64,000 nucleotides of DNA, from positions 211,486 through 275,485 of the forward strand of contig JAFLKK010000019.1 of NCBI GenBank assembly GCA_019163375.1. Reading direction: 5' to 3'. The notes under the pieces were generated by a model. That model saw only the letters and a program-made list of their open reading frames with translations, searched no databases and was not told the origin of the DNA. Positions within the stretch are counted from its first letter, which is position 1. Every line of letters starts with the position of its first letter. Made by a program: the position numbers and the translations under genes. Below, piece after piece: positions 17,343 through 25,497 of the stretch. Origin of the DNA: Paludibacter sp. GTDB lineage: Bacteria > Bacteroidota > Bacteroidia > Bacteroidales > Paludibacteraceae.

Positions 17343-17712
17343 AATTTGAAATTAAAAGTTAGACTTATTGAATAAATACTTTCTCTGCCTACAACAAATC
17401 ATATTTCAAATTAGTTGCAGAATTATTCATATTAAACATTTCTTTCATCCTTTTCGCTTAAATTAAGTCGTGAAGTGTTGCTGTCTCCTTTGCTTGTGTC
17501 TCGATTTTTCCCAATACCAATGCTTTATTTGTCTGCACTTAGATCATTCTTAAATTATTGTAAATTCAGTTAATTGAACGCCTCGAAAATGCAATTTATT
17601 TAGAAACTATTTTTACATTTGGACGTGTTGAATGATGAAAGCTATCACTGACCTGTCAACTGCCTTAAAGGCTATAAATATATCCAGTTATTTACACATA
17701 AATTCTACTACT
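17343..17712. other. 370-bp intergenic region between divergent genes
   Basis: AT-rich DNA between the minus-strand small basic gene and the plus-strand conserved hypothetical. Apart from the -7 box at 17614-17621 and a leader of about 85 nt for the latter gene, I see nothing in it. Confidence 0.4.
17614..17621 (+). promoter_or_regulatory. Bacteroidota -7 promoter box for the 17713 gene
   Basis: TACATTTG is a full match to TAnnTTTG. It predicts a transcript start near 17628, which argues against the upstream ATG at 17632 and for the start at 17713. Confidence 0.6.
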
Positions 17713-18189
17713 ATGGCGCAAGAAAATCAAATTTCGACCATGATACCAGCAGAAACACTGACTGATATCCTCGCTAAAGTAAACGCATTAAATGCATCTT
17801 TAGCTAATTACTTACTCTTTAATCTTACCCCAACCGATCGATTGGAACTTAGTAAGATGGGTGATAAAACAATAGCATTTGTTCAAAAATCATTAGAGTA
17901 TGCTGAGAATAATCCTTCTTTAGTACCCGTTTATCTCGACATTCCGGAGGCTAAAAAAGATTTTGCACTTTCGCAGGATTTGAATAGTGTATTGAAACAA
18001 GTATCAACCCTTCAACGTGCCATCGAGGACACAATGATGGTGGCAGGTAGCGAAGCATATAACGCAGCACTTGTGTTTTACAACTCAGTAAAAGGTGCAA
18101 GCCGCGTAAATGTGCCGGGCTCCGAAGCGGTATACAGCGACTTACAACAACGCTTTGCGATGAAACGCAAAAAAGCGGAAATTAAATAA
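17713..18189 (+). CDS. Conserved Bacteroidota protein of unknown function
   Basis: A soluble, mostly helical protein of 158 residues starting MAQENQISTMIPAETLTDIL. Visible features are the segment LTPTDRLELSKMGDKTIAFV (residues about 36-55), a helical middle, and a basic C-terminus (RFAMKRKKAEIK). I recall similar uncharacterised proteins from Bacteroides with the LTPEER...KMGDKTVxFV motif, but no function is known. An in-frame ATG at 17632 would add 27 residues, but it sits only about 10 bp after the -7 box, so the internal ATG is chosen. It has its own promoter and a terminator hairpin 30 bp after the stop. Confidence 0.75.
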   Translation: MAQENQISTMIPAETLTDILAKVNALNASLANYLLFNLTPTDRLELSKMGDKTIAFVQKSLEYAENNPSLVPVYLDIPEAKKDFALSQDLNSVLKQVSTLQRAIEDTMMVAGSEAYNAALVFYNSVKGASRVNVPGSEAVYSDLQQRFAMKRKKAEIK

Positions 18190-18218
18190 AACCTGAGACG
18201 ACAGTTTTCAGGTAAAAC

Positions 18219-18250
18219 GAACGCCATTCCTTTTCGGGGGAGTGGCGTTC
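18219..18250 (+). terminator. Terminator after the conserved hypothetical
   Basis: GAACGCCATTCC (18219-18230) pairs with GGGAGTGGCGTTC (18238-18250) around a short loop, followed by a T-rich stretch. It lies 30 bp after the stop of the 17713 gene. Confidence 0.7.
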
Positions 18251-18283
18251 TTCTGTTGTAGTTTTAGTGAGGGGTGACTTTTA

Positions 18284-18314
18284 GTGAGGGGGTGACTTTG
18301 AGTCACCCCCTCAC
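18284..18314. repeat. Perfect 14-bp inverted repeat with 3-nt loop
   Basis: GTGAGGGGGTGACT (18284-18297) and its exact complement (18301-18314) enclose TTG. A degenerate direct copy of the left arm (GTGAGGGGTGACTT) lies just before it, near 18268. It could be a second terminator or part of the repeat-rich patch that follows. Confidence 0.6.
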
Positions 18315-18382
18315 TTATGGGTCTTTTTGAACTAAGATGGAATATCAATTAATTATCCTTTCTGACACAGTTTATTGAATAG

Positions 18383-18668
18383 ACCCTCTAAAACATCCGT
18401 TATCCTATCTTTTACATCCTCCAACGGATGTTTTAGAGGGTGTAACCTATCTTTTAGAAGGTATATCGTATCTTTTAGAGCGTATATCCTATCTAAAAGA
18501 TACGATTTCGAATGTTTTACAAGGTATAACCTATGTTTTAGAGCCTGTATCGGATGTTTTAGAGGGTATGACCTTGTAAAAGATAGGATGGGGGATGTTT
18601 TAGAGCCTGTATCGGATGTTTTAGAGGGTCTGACCTCATAAAAGATAGGATGGGGGATGTTTTAGAGG
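18383..18668. repeat. 21-bp tandem-repeat array with long internal inverted repeats
   Basis: About twelve units of roughly ATsTTTTAGAGsGTrTAwCsT follow each other from 18407 to 18668. Two units of 20 bp (18575-18594, 18637-18656) and one of 21 bp (18491-18511) carry the core in inverted form (TAAAAGATAGG-like). A 62-bp higher-order unit is repeated with 3 differences (18533-18594 and 18595-18656). The array opens with a perfect 19-bp inverted repeat (18383-18401 and 18423-18441, loop 21 nt) and contains a perfect 14-bp one (18465-18478 and 18493-18506). No spacer diversity of the CRISPR kind is present. It lies between the terminator of the 17713 gene and the 3' end of the NACHT gene. Confidence 0.85.
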
Positions 18669-18688
18669 AATATTCTGAGAAACCCTTC

Positions 18689-18862
18689 GCCCTTCGGGCA
18701 CTTCCCTCAAAAAGGGAAGAACATCTGATGACGCAAACTCGTGCAAAATAGAATCAGAAGTTTGTAAGGTTGTGGTTACTTATATCCTTATCGGCAGTAT
18801 CGAATCTCGAACTTCTCGAATGTCCCCTTTTAAGGGGACGAGCGTAGCGGAGGGGTTTTGAC
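18689..18862. repeat. Dispersed palindromic intergenic sequences downstream of the NACHT gene
   Basis: Two hairpin-forming pieces are seen: CTTCCCT with AGGGAAG around 18709-18730, next to CGCCCTTCGGGCA, and GTCCCCTTTTAAGGGGAC near 18823-18840, followed by GAGCGTAGCGGAGGGG. The word CGCTACGCTCGT recurs after kbl (43037-43048, other strand). They look like pieces of genome-wide dispersed palindromes. No gene is seen between 18669 and 18880. Confidence 0.5.
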
Positions 18863-18880
18863 GAATTATTTTATACTGGT

Positions 18881-21800
18881 TTATAACGCAAAACTATTCA
18901 ATCGTTGCTTTATTTGTTTGACCGTGAATTTAATTGAATGAGTTTGAAAGAATTTCTCTTTGATGCGTTCAATTGTGGCATTTAGAAACTCCACTTCGTC
19001 TAATTTCCCTTTATTGACCTCAATAAACTCTTTCAACTTCAAGCAAACTTCGTTGAAGTTTTGTTCTGATTGTATTGCTAAATAATAAATACCTTCGAGA
19101 ACAATTGATAGCATTCCATTTAAAATATTGCCGATCTTGATCTCTGTATCATATCCTAATTCAAGTAGTCTTAAGAATAAAGGTAATGAATCCAATGTTT
19201 CAAAATAAACCAATCTTTGTTCATGCTGACTGAAAGGCGATACTTTATATTTTTCAATCCAATTGATACTGAATTTTAGTCCATCGATATTTTTACATGA
19301 AATAAGGAGATTGTTTATTGTCTTTTCAGTTTCTTCATCTAAGCCCTCTTTATGTAAATTCAATAATTTTGTTGTTGAGTATTCCAAATCATCATTTTTT
19401 ACTAGCCATCTCAAAGTTAGAATTTGGCATTCAAAATCTAATCTACTAAAAATATCTTTTATCGGATCTGTATTTAAATTGTACTTGAAAAATAGATCTA
19501 TTATGCTAAATTTGTCATGCTTATCGAAAATAATTTCTATTAAATCTTCAAATACATTTGAATACACTTCGTATATCCTATTTTTAAAAATAAATTCGGC
19601 GTGTTTTACATATATGTGGTCATTGAGAATTGATTTATCCTTAATGTTTTTGACTATGCGAGATTTAATTTTTTCGATTGCAATTTTACTCTCAATAAAT
19701 CCGAGAGCGAGTTGATTACTTCCAACATTCGAAAATGATAGCATATCCAAAAGAATATCCTCATCACATTCAAATCCAAATTTATTAATAAAACTTATGC
19801 AGGATATTCCAAATAAGTTGCTCCCTGAGATAGATGTAAAATCAATTTCTGTGATAGTCTTATTAAACCAATTATTAATATATTCAATTTGTTCATTTGA
19901 AATTATAATATCTGAATTACGATCTGACAAATAGAAATATATACGGTTGATTATAAAATAGGTAATATTATCTAACGACTCGAACCAGTTTAAAACAGTT
20001 TCAATATAAATGACATCTTTGTTGTCACTTTTTAGTGTTACTAACAATTCAGTTACACAGATAGGAATATAATTAGTGTATTTTGAAGATTGATTTCTTT
20101 TATATGATAGAATCTCGTCTTTGAAAAGTATTACCTTGTCCCCAAAAACATTCAAACACTCTTTTTTTAATAATTGAATATCAAAAAGTAAGTCAAAACT
20201 CCTTTGCGCTCTCTCTTTTCTTATTTTATCAAAATCGGTTGTAATTGGAAATTCAATAACACTTCCTGTATTTTCATATATAACTTGTTTTAGCTTATTA
20301 GATAAGACTTTATTTGTAAAATTTAGATTATAACAAATATCATTCATCAACTGGGGGGAAATTTGTTGTTGTTTGAATAAGTCTATTAATTCAACTATGT
20401 TTATATCATCGATTATTTGACAAATTAAAGTAAGGTATAGATAATTTTTTTCAGAGTTTTTACTTAATAAAGAGTAAGTGTGAATAAGTGCTTTATCTTT
20501 AGTGTTGGTTTTGTCGAAGAATAAATGTGTTTTAGGTTGTTGAGAGTAATATGATGTATATTCTATTTCTATAATTAACAGACTGTAAGCATAGTTGAAA
20601 ATTCGTTTTTCGGTTTCATAAATAGCAATGCAATTTTTTATTAGTTGCTCATAATTATTAGTAAACTCAAATTCGTTTTCTAATAATGAATAGTTTAAAA
20701 GGTAGAAATCAATGAATTTAGAGATTCCAGTATAAGTTTTCAATTTAAAAATCCCATCAAATAAAGCTGCATCCTCTTTTATATTATCTATTTCCCTATC
20801 ATCTGAGCTGTTATTTTTGTTTATGTAAATTTTAATTCCATCTATATAATAGTCTACATAATCATCAACATAATTACTCATGTTAATTAAGGCATACATT
20901 GCACTACGAATATATTTAGAATGTCTTTCACCTAAGACGTCTAACAAATCATTTAAAGTTTGTTTATCTATACAGCCAATATATTTAAGACAAAAGATTA
21001 CATTGTTTATAAACTCTGCGTTAAGCTTTTCTGCAACTATTAATGCCAAGAGTTTCTGTTTTATATCATTTCTAATTTGATTCTCTCTGATTGAAAAGCT
21101 GCCTATTATTGACAATGCATTAAGTCTTATTCTTCTAGTGTTTTTCGGATTTTTAGCCTCGTTGAGTAAATATTTAATTGTTTCTTTAGATTGTCCAAAG
21201 TTTGCCAAATCAAAATAAGAAAAGTTGTTGGAATTTATCCATATATTTAACCCTTTGTAATACTCGAAGATATTAATAAAAATTTCGTTTCGTATTTGTT
21301 GAGGAATCCTTTCCTTTTCTACTTTTACTAGAATTTCTGGATCATAACATATGATCCAGTCAACTAAAGGATGAAACAGTGTATCATTTTCGTCTAATAA
21401 GCTAATCAAAAACGAAACAGTATTTGTCCAAGAGGGTTGTATTTTGTTATGTCCTTTAAAGCTAATCAATTCAATTACGGTTTCAAAGGGTAAGTCGGCT
21501 AGCATTTCAGCACAGAGTATTTCCTGAAAGTTATTATGCTCAAATTTCCATTCTTCAAAGCCTTCTACTTTATTGAAAACGGTACAACGTTTGATTAACT
21601 CAAAGTCAGGCTTATCTGATATAAGAGTTCTTAAATCCTTTATACTAATATTTCGAGAACCTAACATTTCCATGGCAACTGAAACCTTACGAAGCAATTC
21701 TAAAGCCTTTGATTCCTCATCGTTCAGATTGAAACTAGTTGCGAAATGCTCTTTATCCCAACTTAATCTTTCCTTGATAAATTTCTGGAATAGTTGAGTT

Positions 21801-22909
21801 CTATTGCCTGAGAATGCATTGTTTTGTTTAAAATCAGGAATAAGGATTTGGAGAAAGAATGGATTGTAGACTAAATCATCGAATTGTCTGTGATATACAG
21901 CGTTCATAAACGATTGACCATCTAAATCATGCTTGTTGGTTACATGATTGACAACATCAGCGTATGTAAGCTGTTGTAAATAATAAGCGTTGAATCCGCT
22001 TAATGTTTCAGGATTTCCATTAATAGCCAAATGATAGAAATTAGTCCGACACGAAACAACAATGATTATCTTAGGGTGATTCTCGACAAATGAGATAAGT
22101 TTTCGTTGAATGATATTAATTTGATTGTCTATTAATTCATCAAAGCCATCAAGCAACAAGACTAATTGTTCTTGAGGTACATTTATCCATGTCTTAGGCA
22201 AATAATCAACTATATCTTTGTCCGCAGTAAAATTTGAGAAAGAGATTAATATTGGATATTTTGATTCTCTATTTGCTAGCGTAATTGCAGTTTGTTTTAG
22301 TTCTTCCGTTTTACCCATTCCGGCACTGGCGAGTACAACAATATTAGTCCTTACATTTTTCTCAATTAATGAAATCAGATCATTATTAGATTTTATTTCA
22401 TTATTTCCCTGAACACTCTGGATCTTGCGTGGAATGTGGTATTGGTTCGGAGTGATCTTAGTTATAAAATGATTGAATGGAAAGTTTATATATAATTGAG
22501 ATTTTTGTGGCTTTATGTATGAAAGTATTTCCTGTGTTGTTTGATTAAGTTTTGCTAAATCACTCTCGTTTTTATCCCAGCGTAGTTCGGCGAGAAAGTG
22601 ATACGCTATTGAGTCATTCATTAACTCAACTCTGAATAAATCTAATAAACTTTGAGTTTCTTCATTAATATCTAGTGGGTTTGTTGTTTTATCAATTTGT
22701 TCTTTGAGAAGAAGAATCTTTTCATCAAGCGTTTTCATTTCTGTTTCTCTTAATTCTTCATCCGGCGTCCACTTTTTAAGAGCCTCAGTAAATGCCTCAG
22801 ATATTTTATCTGATATATGCTCAGGAAATTTTGATTTTAAAGAAGTTCTAATGACATCATATGCTGCACTGCATAAAAGACTAAATAAGAATGCTGATAA
22901 TGGATCCAT
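18881..22909 (-). CDS. NACHT-type STAND NTPase, candidate antiphage defence protein
   Basis: A very large single-gene protein of 1342 residues. The N-terminal ~135 residues are helical with a hydrophobic start (MDPLSAFLFSLLCSAAYDVI) and no effector domain I recognise. The NTPase has Walker A ASAGMGKT (194-201) and an extended Walker B VLLLDGFDEL (250-259), the NACHT form with acidic residues after the Asp. The remaining ~1000 residues are Ile/Leu/Asn/Lys-rich and helical, consistent with a HEAT-like repeat sensor. Bacterial NACHT proteins act in antiphage immunity, so that role is inferred from family, isolation and context. The longest frame begins at 23014, but the ATG at 22909 gives a better start. 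It is more AT-rich than its neighbours and flanked by repeats, suggesting horizontal gain. Confidence 0.82.
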   Translation of the reverse strand: MDPLSAFLFSLLCSAAYDVIRTSLKSKFPEHISDKISEAFTEALKKWTPDEELRETEMKTLDEKILLLKEQIDKTTNPLDINEETQSLLDLFRVELMNDSIAYHFLAELRWDKNESDLAKLNQTTQEILSYIKPQKSQLYINFPFNHFITKITPNQYHIPRKIQSVQGNNEIKSNNDLISLIEKNVRTNIVVLASAGMGKTEELKQTAITLANRESKYPILISFSNFTADKDIVDYLPKTWINVPQEQLVLLLDGFDELIDNQINIIQRKLISFVENHPKIIIVVSCRTNFYHLAINGNPETLSGFNAYYLQQLTYADVVNHVTNKHDLDGQSFMNAVYHRQFDDLVYNPFFLQILIPDFKQNNAFSGNRTQLFQKFIKERLSWDKEHFATSFNLNDEESKALELLRKVSVAMEMLGSRNISIKDLRTLISDKPDFELIKRCTVFNKVEGFEEWKFEHNNFQEILCAEMLADLPFETVIELISFKGHNKIQPSWTNTVSFLISLLDENDTLFHPLVDWIICYDPEILVKVEKERIPQQIRNEIFINIFEYYKGLNIWINSNNFSYFDLANFGQSKETIKYLLNEAKNPKNTRRIRLNALSIIGSFSIRENQIRNDIKQKLLALIVAEKLNAEFINNVIFCLKYIGCIDKQTLNDLLDVLGERHSKYIRSAMYALINMSNYVDDYVDYYIDGIKIYINKNNSSDDREIDNIKEDAALFDGIFKLKTYTGISKFIDFYLLNYSLLENEFEFTNNYEQLIKNCIAIYETEKRIFNYAYSLLIIEIEYTSYYSQQPKTHLFFDKTNTKDKALIHTYSLLSKNSEKNYLYLTLICQIIDDINIVELIDLFKQQQISPQLMNDICYNLNFTNKVLSNKLKQVIYENTGSVIEFPITTDFDKIRKERAQRSFDLLFDIQLLKKECLNVFGDKVILFKDEILSYKRNQSSKYTNYIPICVTELLVTLKSDNKDVIYIETVLNWFESLDNITYFIINRIYFYLSDRNSDIIISNEQIEYINNWFNKTITEIDFTSISGSNLFGISCISFINKFGFECDEDILLDMLSFSNVGSNQLALGFIESKIAIEKIKSRIVKNIKDKSILNDHIYVKHAEFIFKNRIYEVYSNVFEDLIEIIFDKHDKFSIIDLFFKYNLNTDPIKDIFSRLDFECQILTLRWLVKNDDLEYSTTKLLNLHKEGLDEETEKTINNLLISCKNIDGLKFSINWIEKYKVSPFSQHEQRLVYFETLDSLPLFLRLLELGYDTEIKIGNILNGMLSIVLEGIYYLAIQSEQNFNEVCLKLKEFIEVNKGKLDEVEFLNATIERIKEKFFQTHSIKFTVKQIKQRLNSFAL

Positions 22910-23061
22910 GAGTAAGAATTTGTTTATTATACAAACATACAAAAAAATATCATGTCTTAACATAACATCTTGCAAACTTATTGATAAGATACGAATTACC
23001 TTAGATTTTGGCAATGTCTTCTTTCAAGCTGGTGAGAGAGGAGTTAAAGTTACAAACAAAA

Positions 23062-23099
23062 AAAACTCCCCGATACGCATCAGCATATCGGGGAGTTTT
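23062..23099 (-). terminator. Terminator after the GGGtGRT gene
   Basis: A perfect 14-bp inverted repeat, AAAACTCCCCGATA (23062-23075) and its complement (23086-23099), has a T-run on the minus strand. It serves the minus-strand gene ending at 23136. Confidence 0.85.
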
Positions 23100-23100
23100 C

Positions 23101-23135
23101 TATTGTCTTTGTTCTTTGCTCTTTTGTCTCAGAAC
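23101..23135 (-). repeat. Purine-rich 3'-UTR repeat (AAAGACAAAAGA family), second copy
   Basis: On the minus strand this reads TGAGACAAAAGAGCAAAGA and continues into the terminator. It is closely similar in order and sequence to 17078-17117, including the following hairpin with CTCCCCG arms. Confidence 0.55.
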
Positions 23136-24128
23136 TTATTTTGCCATTTCAATAGCTACAGCCACTTGAACAGTAGCTCCAACCATTGGGTTGTTACCCA
23201 TACCCAGGAATCCCATCATTTCCACGTGAGCTGGAACTGAAGAAGAGCCTGCGAATTGAGCATCGCCGTGCATACGTCCCATAGTATCAGTCATACCGTA
23301 AGAAGCAGGACCAGCACCCATGTTGTCAGGGTGAAGGGTACGTCCGGTACCACCACCTGAAGCAACAGAGAAGTATTTTTTACCTTGCTCAAGACATTCT
23401 TTTTTGTATGTACCTGCTACAGGATGTTGGAAACGTGTTGGGTTAGTTGAGTTACCTGTGATAGATACGTCAACACCTTCAGAAGCCATGATAGCTACAC
23501 CTTCGCGAACATCATCAGCACCGTAACATTTTACTGCAGCACGAGGACCGTCAGAATATGCTTTGGTACGAACTACTTTCAATTCGCTTGTGTAGTAATC
23601 AAATTCAGTTTGTACATATGTAAAACCGTTGATACGAGAGATAATCATTGCAGCATCTTTACCCAATCCGTTAAGGATAACGCGTAAAGGTTCGTTACGA
23701 ACTTTGTTAGCTGACAAAGCGATACCGATAGCACCTTCAGCAGCAGCAAATGATTCGTGTCCTGCAAGGAAAGCAAAACATTTAGTTTCGTTGCGAAGCA
23801 ACATAGCAGCCAGGTTACCATGACCGATACCTACTTTGCGGTCTTCGGCTACTGAACCCGGGATACAGAATGCCTGCAAACCAATACCGATAGCTTCAGC
23901 AGCTTCAGCAGCGTTTTTAGCACCTTTTTTGATAGCAATAGCTGCACCTACAACGTAAGCCCATTTTGCGTTCTCAAACGCGATATTTTGAATACTTTCG
24001 CAGATTGCGTAAGGATCAATGCCTTTAGCAGTACAAATTGCTTTGGCTTCGTCGATATCTTTGATATCGTATGTATTAAGTGCCGCGTTAACTTTATCGA
24101 TACGACGGTCATAACTTTCAAATAACAT
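23136..24128 (-). CDS. GGGtGRT protein
   Basis: A 330-residue member of the GGGtGRT family, named for the motif seen here as VASGGGTGRTLHPDNMGAGP near residue 255. Other conserved stretches are YGMTDTMGRMHGDAQFAGSS and MGFLGMGNNPMVGATVQVAV at the C-terminus. It is Gly/Ala-rich with no signal peptide or membrane helix. No biochemical function is established for the family. It is commonly found beside a NifU-like iron-sulfur scaffold gene, as here (24605-25297), which points to a metal-cluster or redox role. It ends in a strong terminator. No -7 box lies just upstream, so it is probably transcribed from the scaffold-gene promoter through the inserted four-helix-bundle gene. Confidence 0.9.
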   Translation of the reverse strand: MLFESYDRRIDKVNAALNTYDIKDIDEAKAICTAKGIDPYAICESIQNIAFENAKWAYVVGAAIAIKKGAKNAAEAAEAIGIGLQAFCIPGSVAEDRKVGIGHGNLAAMLLRNETKCFAFLAGHESFAAAEGAIGIALSANKVRNEPLRVILNGLGKDAAMIISRINGFTYVQTEFDYYTSELKVVRTKAYSDGPRAAVKCYGADDVREGVAIMASEGVDVSITGNSTNPTRFQHPVAGTYKKECLEQGKKYFSVASGGGTGRTLHPDNMGAGPASYGMTDTMGRMHGDAQFAGSSSVPAHVEMMGFLGMGNNPMVGATVQVAVAIEMAK

Positions 24129-24141
24129 AATATTTTTGTTT

Positions 24142-24205
24142 AATTGATAATTAATAATTCATAATGCATAATAACACAATTTACAATGGATAATTCATAA
24201 TAAAA
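24142..24205. repeat. AT-rich repeat on the 3' side of the four-helix-bundle gene
   Basis: The word AATTCATAAT occurs twice among related words. The spacer at 24569-24602 on the other side of the gene carries ATTATGAATT, the reverse complement, so the gene is bracketed by imperfect inverted repeats. Confidence 0.55.
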
Positions 24206-24568
24206 TTAGCTTATTTCGGAATCTTTACTTGAATTTAGAATTGCAGTCAGAATTTTTATTAATTCAATGCAATCATCATTCATGCTTAGAAATTGCTTCT
24301 CAGAAATGTACTCTGTTTCATAAAGTAATTCGAGCCAATATTCTGTTTCGCTAGCTTCTTTAAGGGCAATGCCCAATTTAAAACGAAAATCTTTTTTGCT
24401 AAATCCTCTTATTGCTTCTTTTACATTGGCTCCAATACTGGTTCCACTTCTAAGAAGTTGTTTGGATAAAGTGTATTCTTTCTTCTCGTTTTGAAGGAAC
24501 TGATACAAACGAATAATTCTAACCGCAAACGCTTTGCTTTTTACAACTATTTTATTGTCTTGTCCCAT
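24206..24568 (-). CDS. Four-helix bundle protein (23S rRNA intervening-sequence protein type)
   Basis: A 120-residue all-helical protein of the four-helix-bundle/IVP family. The visible signatures are the Phe/Leu helix VRIIRLYQFLQ, then the well-conserved LSKQLLRSGTSIGANVKEAI (residues about 37-56), RFKLGIALKEASETEYWLEL, and a C-terminal helix. Members occur inside 23S rRNA intervening sequences and as stand-alone genes in Bacteroidota; their function is unknown. Here the gene sits between the NifU-like scaffold and the GGGtGRT gene, on the same strand, bracketed by inverted AT repeats, and looks like an inserted cassette. Annotation as ribosomal protein S23, sometimes seen for this family, would be misleading. 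Confidence 0.88.
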   Translation of the reverse strand: MGQDNKIVVKSKAFAVRIIRLYQFLQNEKKEYTLSKQLLRSGTSIGANVKEAIRGFSKKDFRFKLGIALKEASETEYWLELLYETEYISEKQFLSMNDDCIELIKILTAILNSSKDSEIS

Positions 24569-24602
24569 AATTATGAATTATGAATTGTGAACTATGAATT
24601 GA
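24569..24602. repeat. AT-rich repeat on the 5' side of the four-helix-bundle gene
   Basis: ATTATGAATT-like words occur in tandem (AATTATGAATTATGAATTG and relatives). They are inverted relative to the repeat at 24142-24205. Confidence 0.55.
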
Positions 24603-24604
24603 CA

Positions 24605-25297
24605 CTATTCGTGTCTTGGATCGATATATTTTGCTGCATTGTCAAAACGACCGTATTTGCTGGTCGATTTTTTCAATGCTTCGTTAGCATCTACACCTTT
24701 TTTGATTAAGTCCATCATCGGACCGAAACGTACGAATTCGTATCCGCAAGCTTCACCGTCTTCGTCCAACGCCATACGGTTGATATAACCTTCGGCCATT
24801 TCCAAATAACGTACACCTTTTTTGTTTGTGCTGAACATAGTTCCAACTTGTGAACGTAAGCCTTTTCCTAAATCTTCAAGACCTGCACCGATTGGAAGTC
24901 CACCTTCAGAGAAAGCAGATTGTGTGCGACCGTAAACAATTTGAAGAAATAATTCACGCATTGCTACGTTTATAGCATCACATACTAAGTCTGTGTTCAA
25001 AGCTTCAAGGATAGTTTTACCGGTAAGAATTTCGGCAGCCATAGCAGCAGAGTGAGTCATACCTGAGCAACCGATGGTTTCAACCAAAGCTTCTTCGATG
25101 ATACCCTCTTTTACGTTCAATGTTAGTTTACATGCACCTTGTTGTGGAGCACACCAACCCACACCGTGAGTTAAACCTGAAATATCTTTTATTTCTTTCG
25201 ATTTTACCCATTTACCTTCTTCAGGTATGGGTGCAGGACCGTGGTTAGGACCTTTTTTTACAACACACATGTGTTCTACTTCGTGCGAATAAATCAT
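24605..25297 (-). CDS. NifU-like iron-sulfur cluster assembly scaffold protein
   Basis: A 230-residue protein with an IscU/NifU-like domain, the scaffold on which FeS clusters are built. Conserved cysteines are seen in HGVGWCAPQQGACKL, VETIGCSGMTHSAAMAAEIL (the GCSG motif of IscU proteins) and TDLVCDAIN. The C-terminal part (about 150-230) is specific to this longer anaerobe-type family. It is the first gene of a minus-strand unit with the four-helix-bundle gene and GGGtGRT, and has a full -7 box 61 bp upstream of its start. The partner that uses the cluster is not known. Confidence 0.85.
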   Translation of the reverse strand: MIYSHEVEHMCVVKKGPNHGPAPIPEEGKWVKSKEIKDISGLTHGVGWCAPQQGACKLTLNVKEGIIEEALVETIGCSGMTHSAAMAAEILTGKTILEALNTDLVCDAINVAMRELFLQIVYGRTQSAFSEGGLPIGAGLEDLGKGLRSQVGTMFSTNKKGVRYLEMAEGYINRMALDEDGEACGYEFVRFGPMMDLIKKGVDANEALKKSTSKYGRFDNAAKYIDPRHE

Positions 25298-25357
25298 ACT
25301 TTTGTTATTTAGTTAGTATAAAAAATAGTTTGATACTGGATATTCTTAATTCGACCA

Positions 25358-25365
25358 CAAAAGTA
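25358..25365 (-). promoter_or_regulatory. Bacteroidota -7 promoter box for the NifU-like operon
   Basis: TACTTTTG on the minus strand is a full match to TAnnTTTG, 61 bp before the scaffold gene. I see no obvious -33 TTTG. Confidence 0.55.
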
Positions 25366-25497
25366 CGTTTTTTTTACCGTTTTGCCATCGTGTAAATAGA
25401 CAATTTTCAGGCTTTAATGAACATTTATTTGAGATTATTGTTTGCAATAAACGTAAAGATTGTTACAGCGTATAAATTATCAATAAATATAAATAAA

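Noticed and set aside
18375..18641. Open frame of 88 codons with a seven-residue period (FRxYIL-like) across the 21-bp array
   Set aside because: The frame stays open only because the unit is a multiple of three. Two units are 20 bp and shift the period, there is no promoter or ribosome-binding site, and the units are partly inverted. It is repeat DNA, not a gene.
18383..18668. Possible CRISPR array
   Set aside because: Units are directly adjacent with no unique spacers of constant length, and no cas genes are present.
17037..23135. Attachment sites of an integrated element
   Set aside because: The two similar composites are 3'-UTR and terminator sequences, there is no integrase or tRNA target, and the pair alone does not prove insertion. 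Kept only as a recombination hypothesis.
24206..24568. Annotation of the four-helix-bundle gene as ribosomal protein S23
   Set aside because: The name comes from the rRNA intervening-sequence protein and not from a ribosome component; no evidence supports a ribosomal role.
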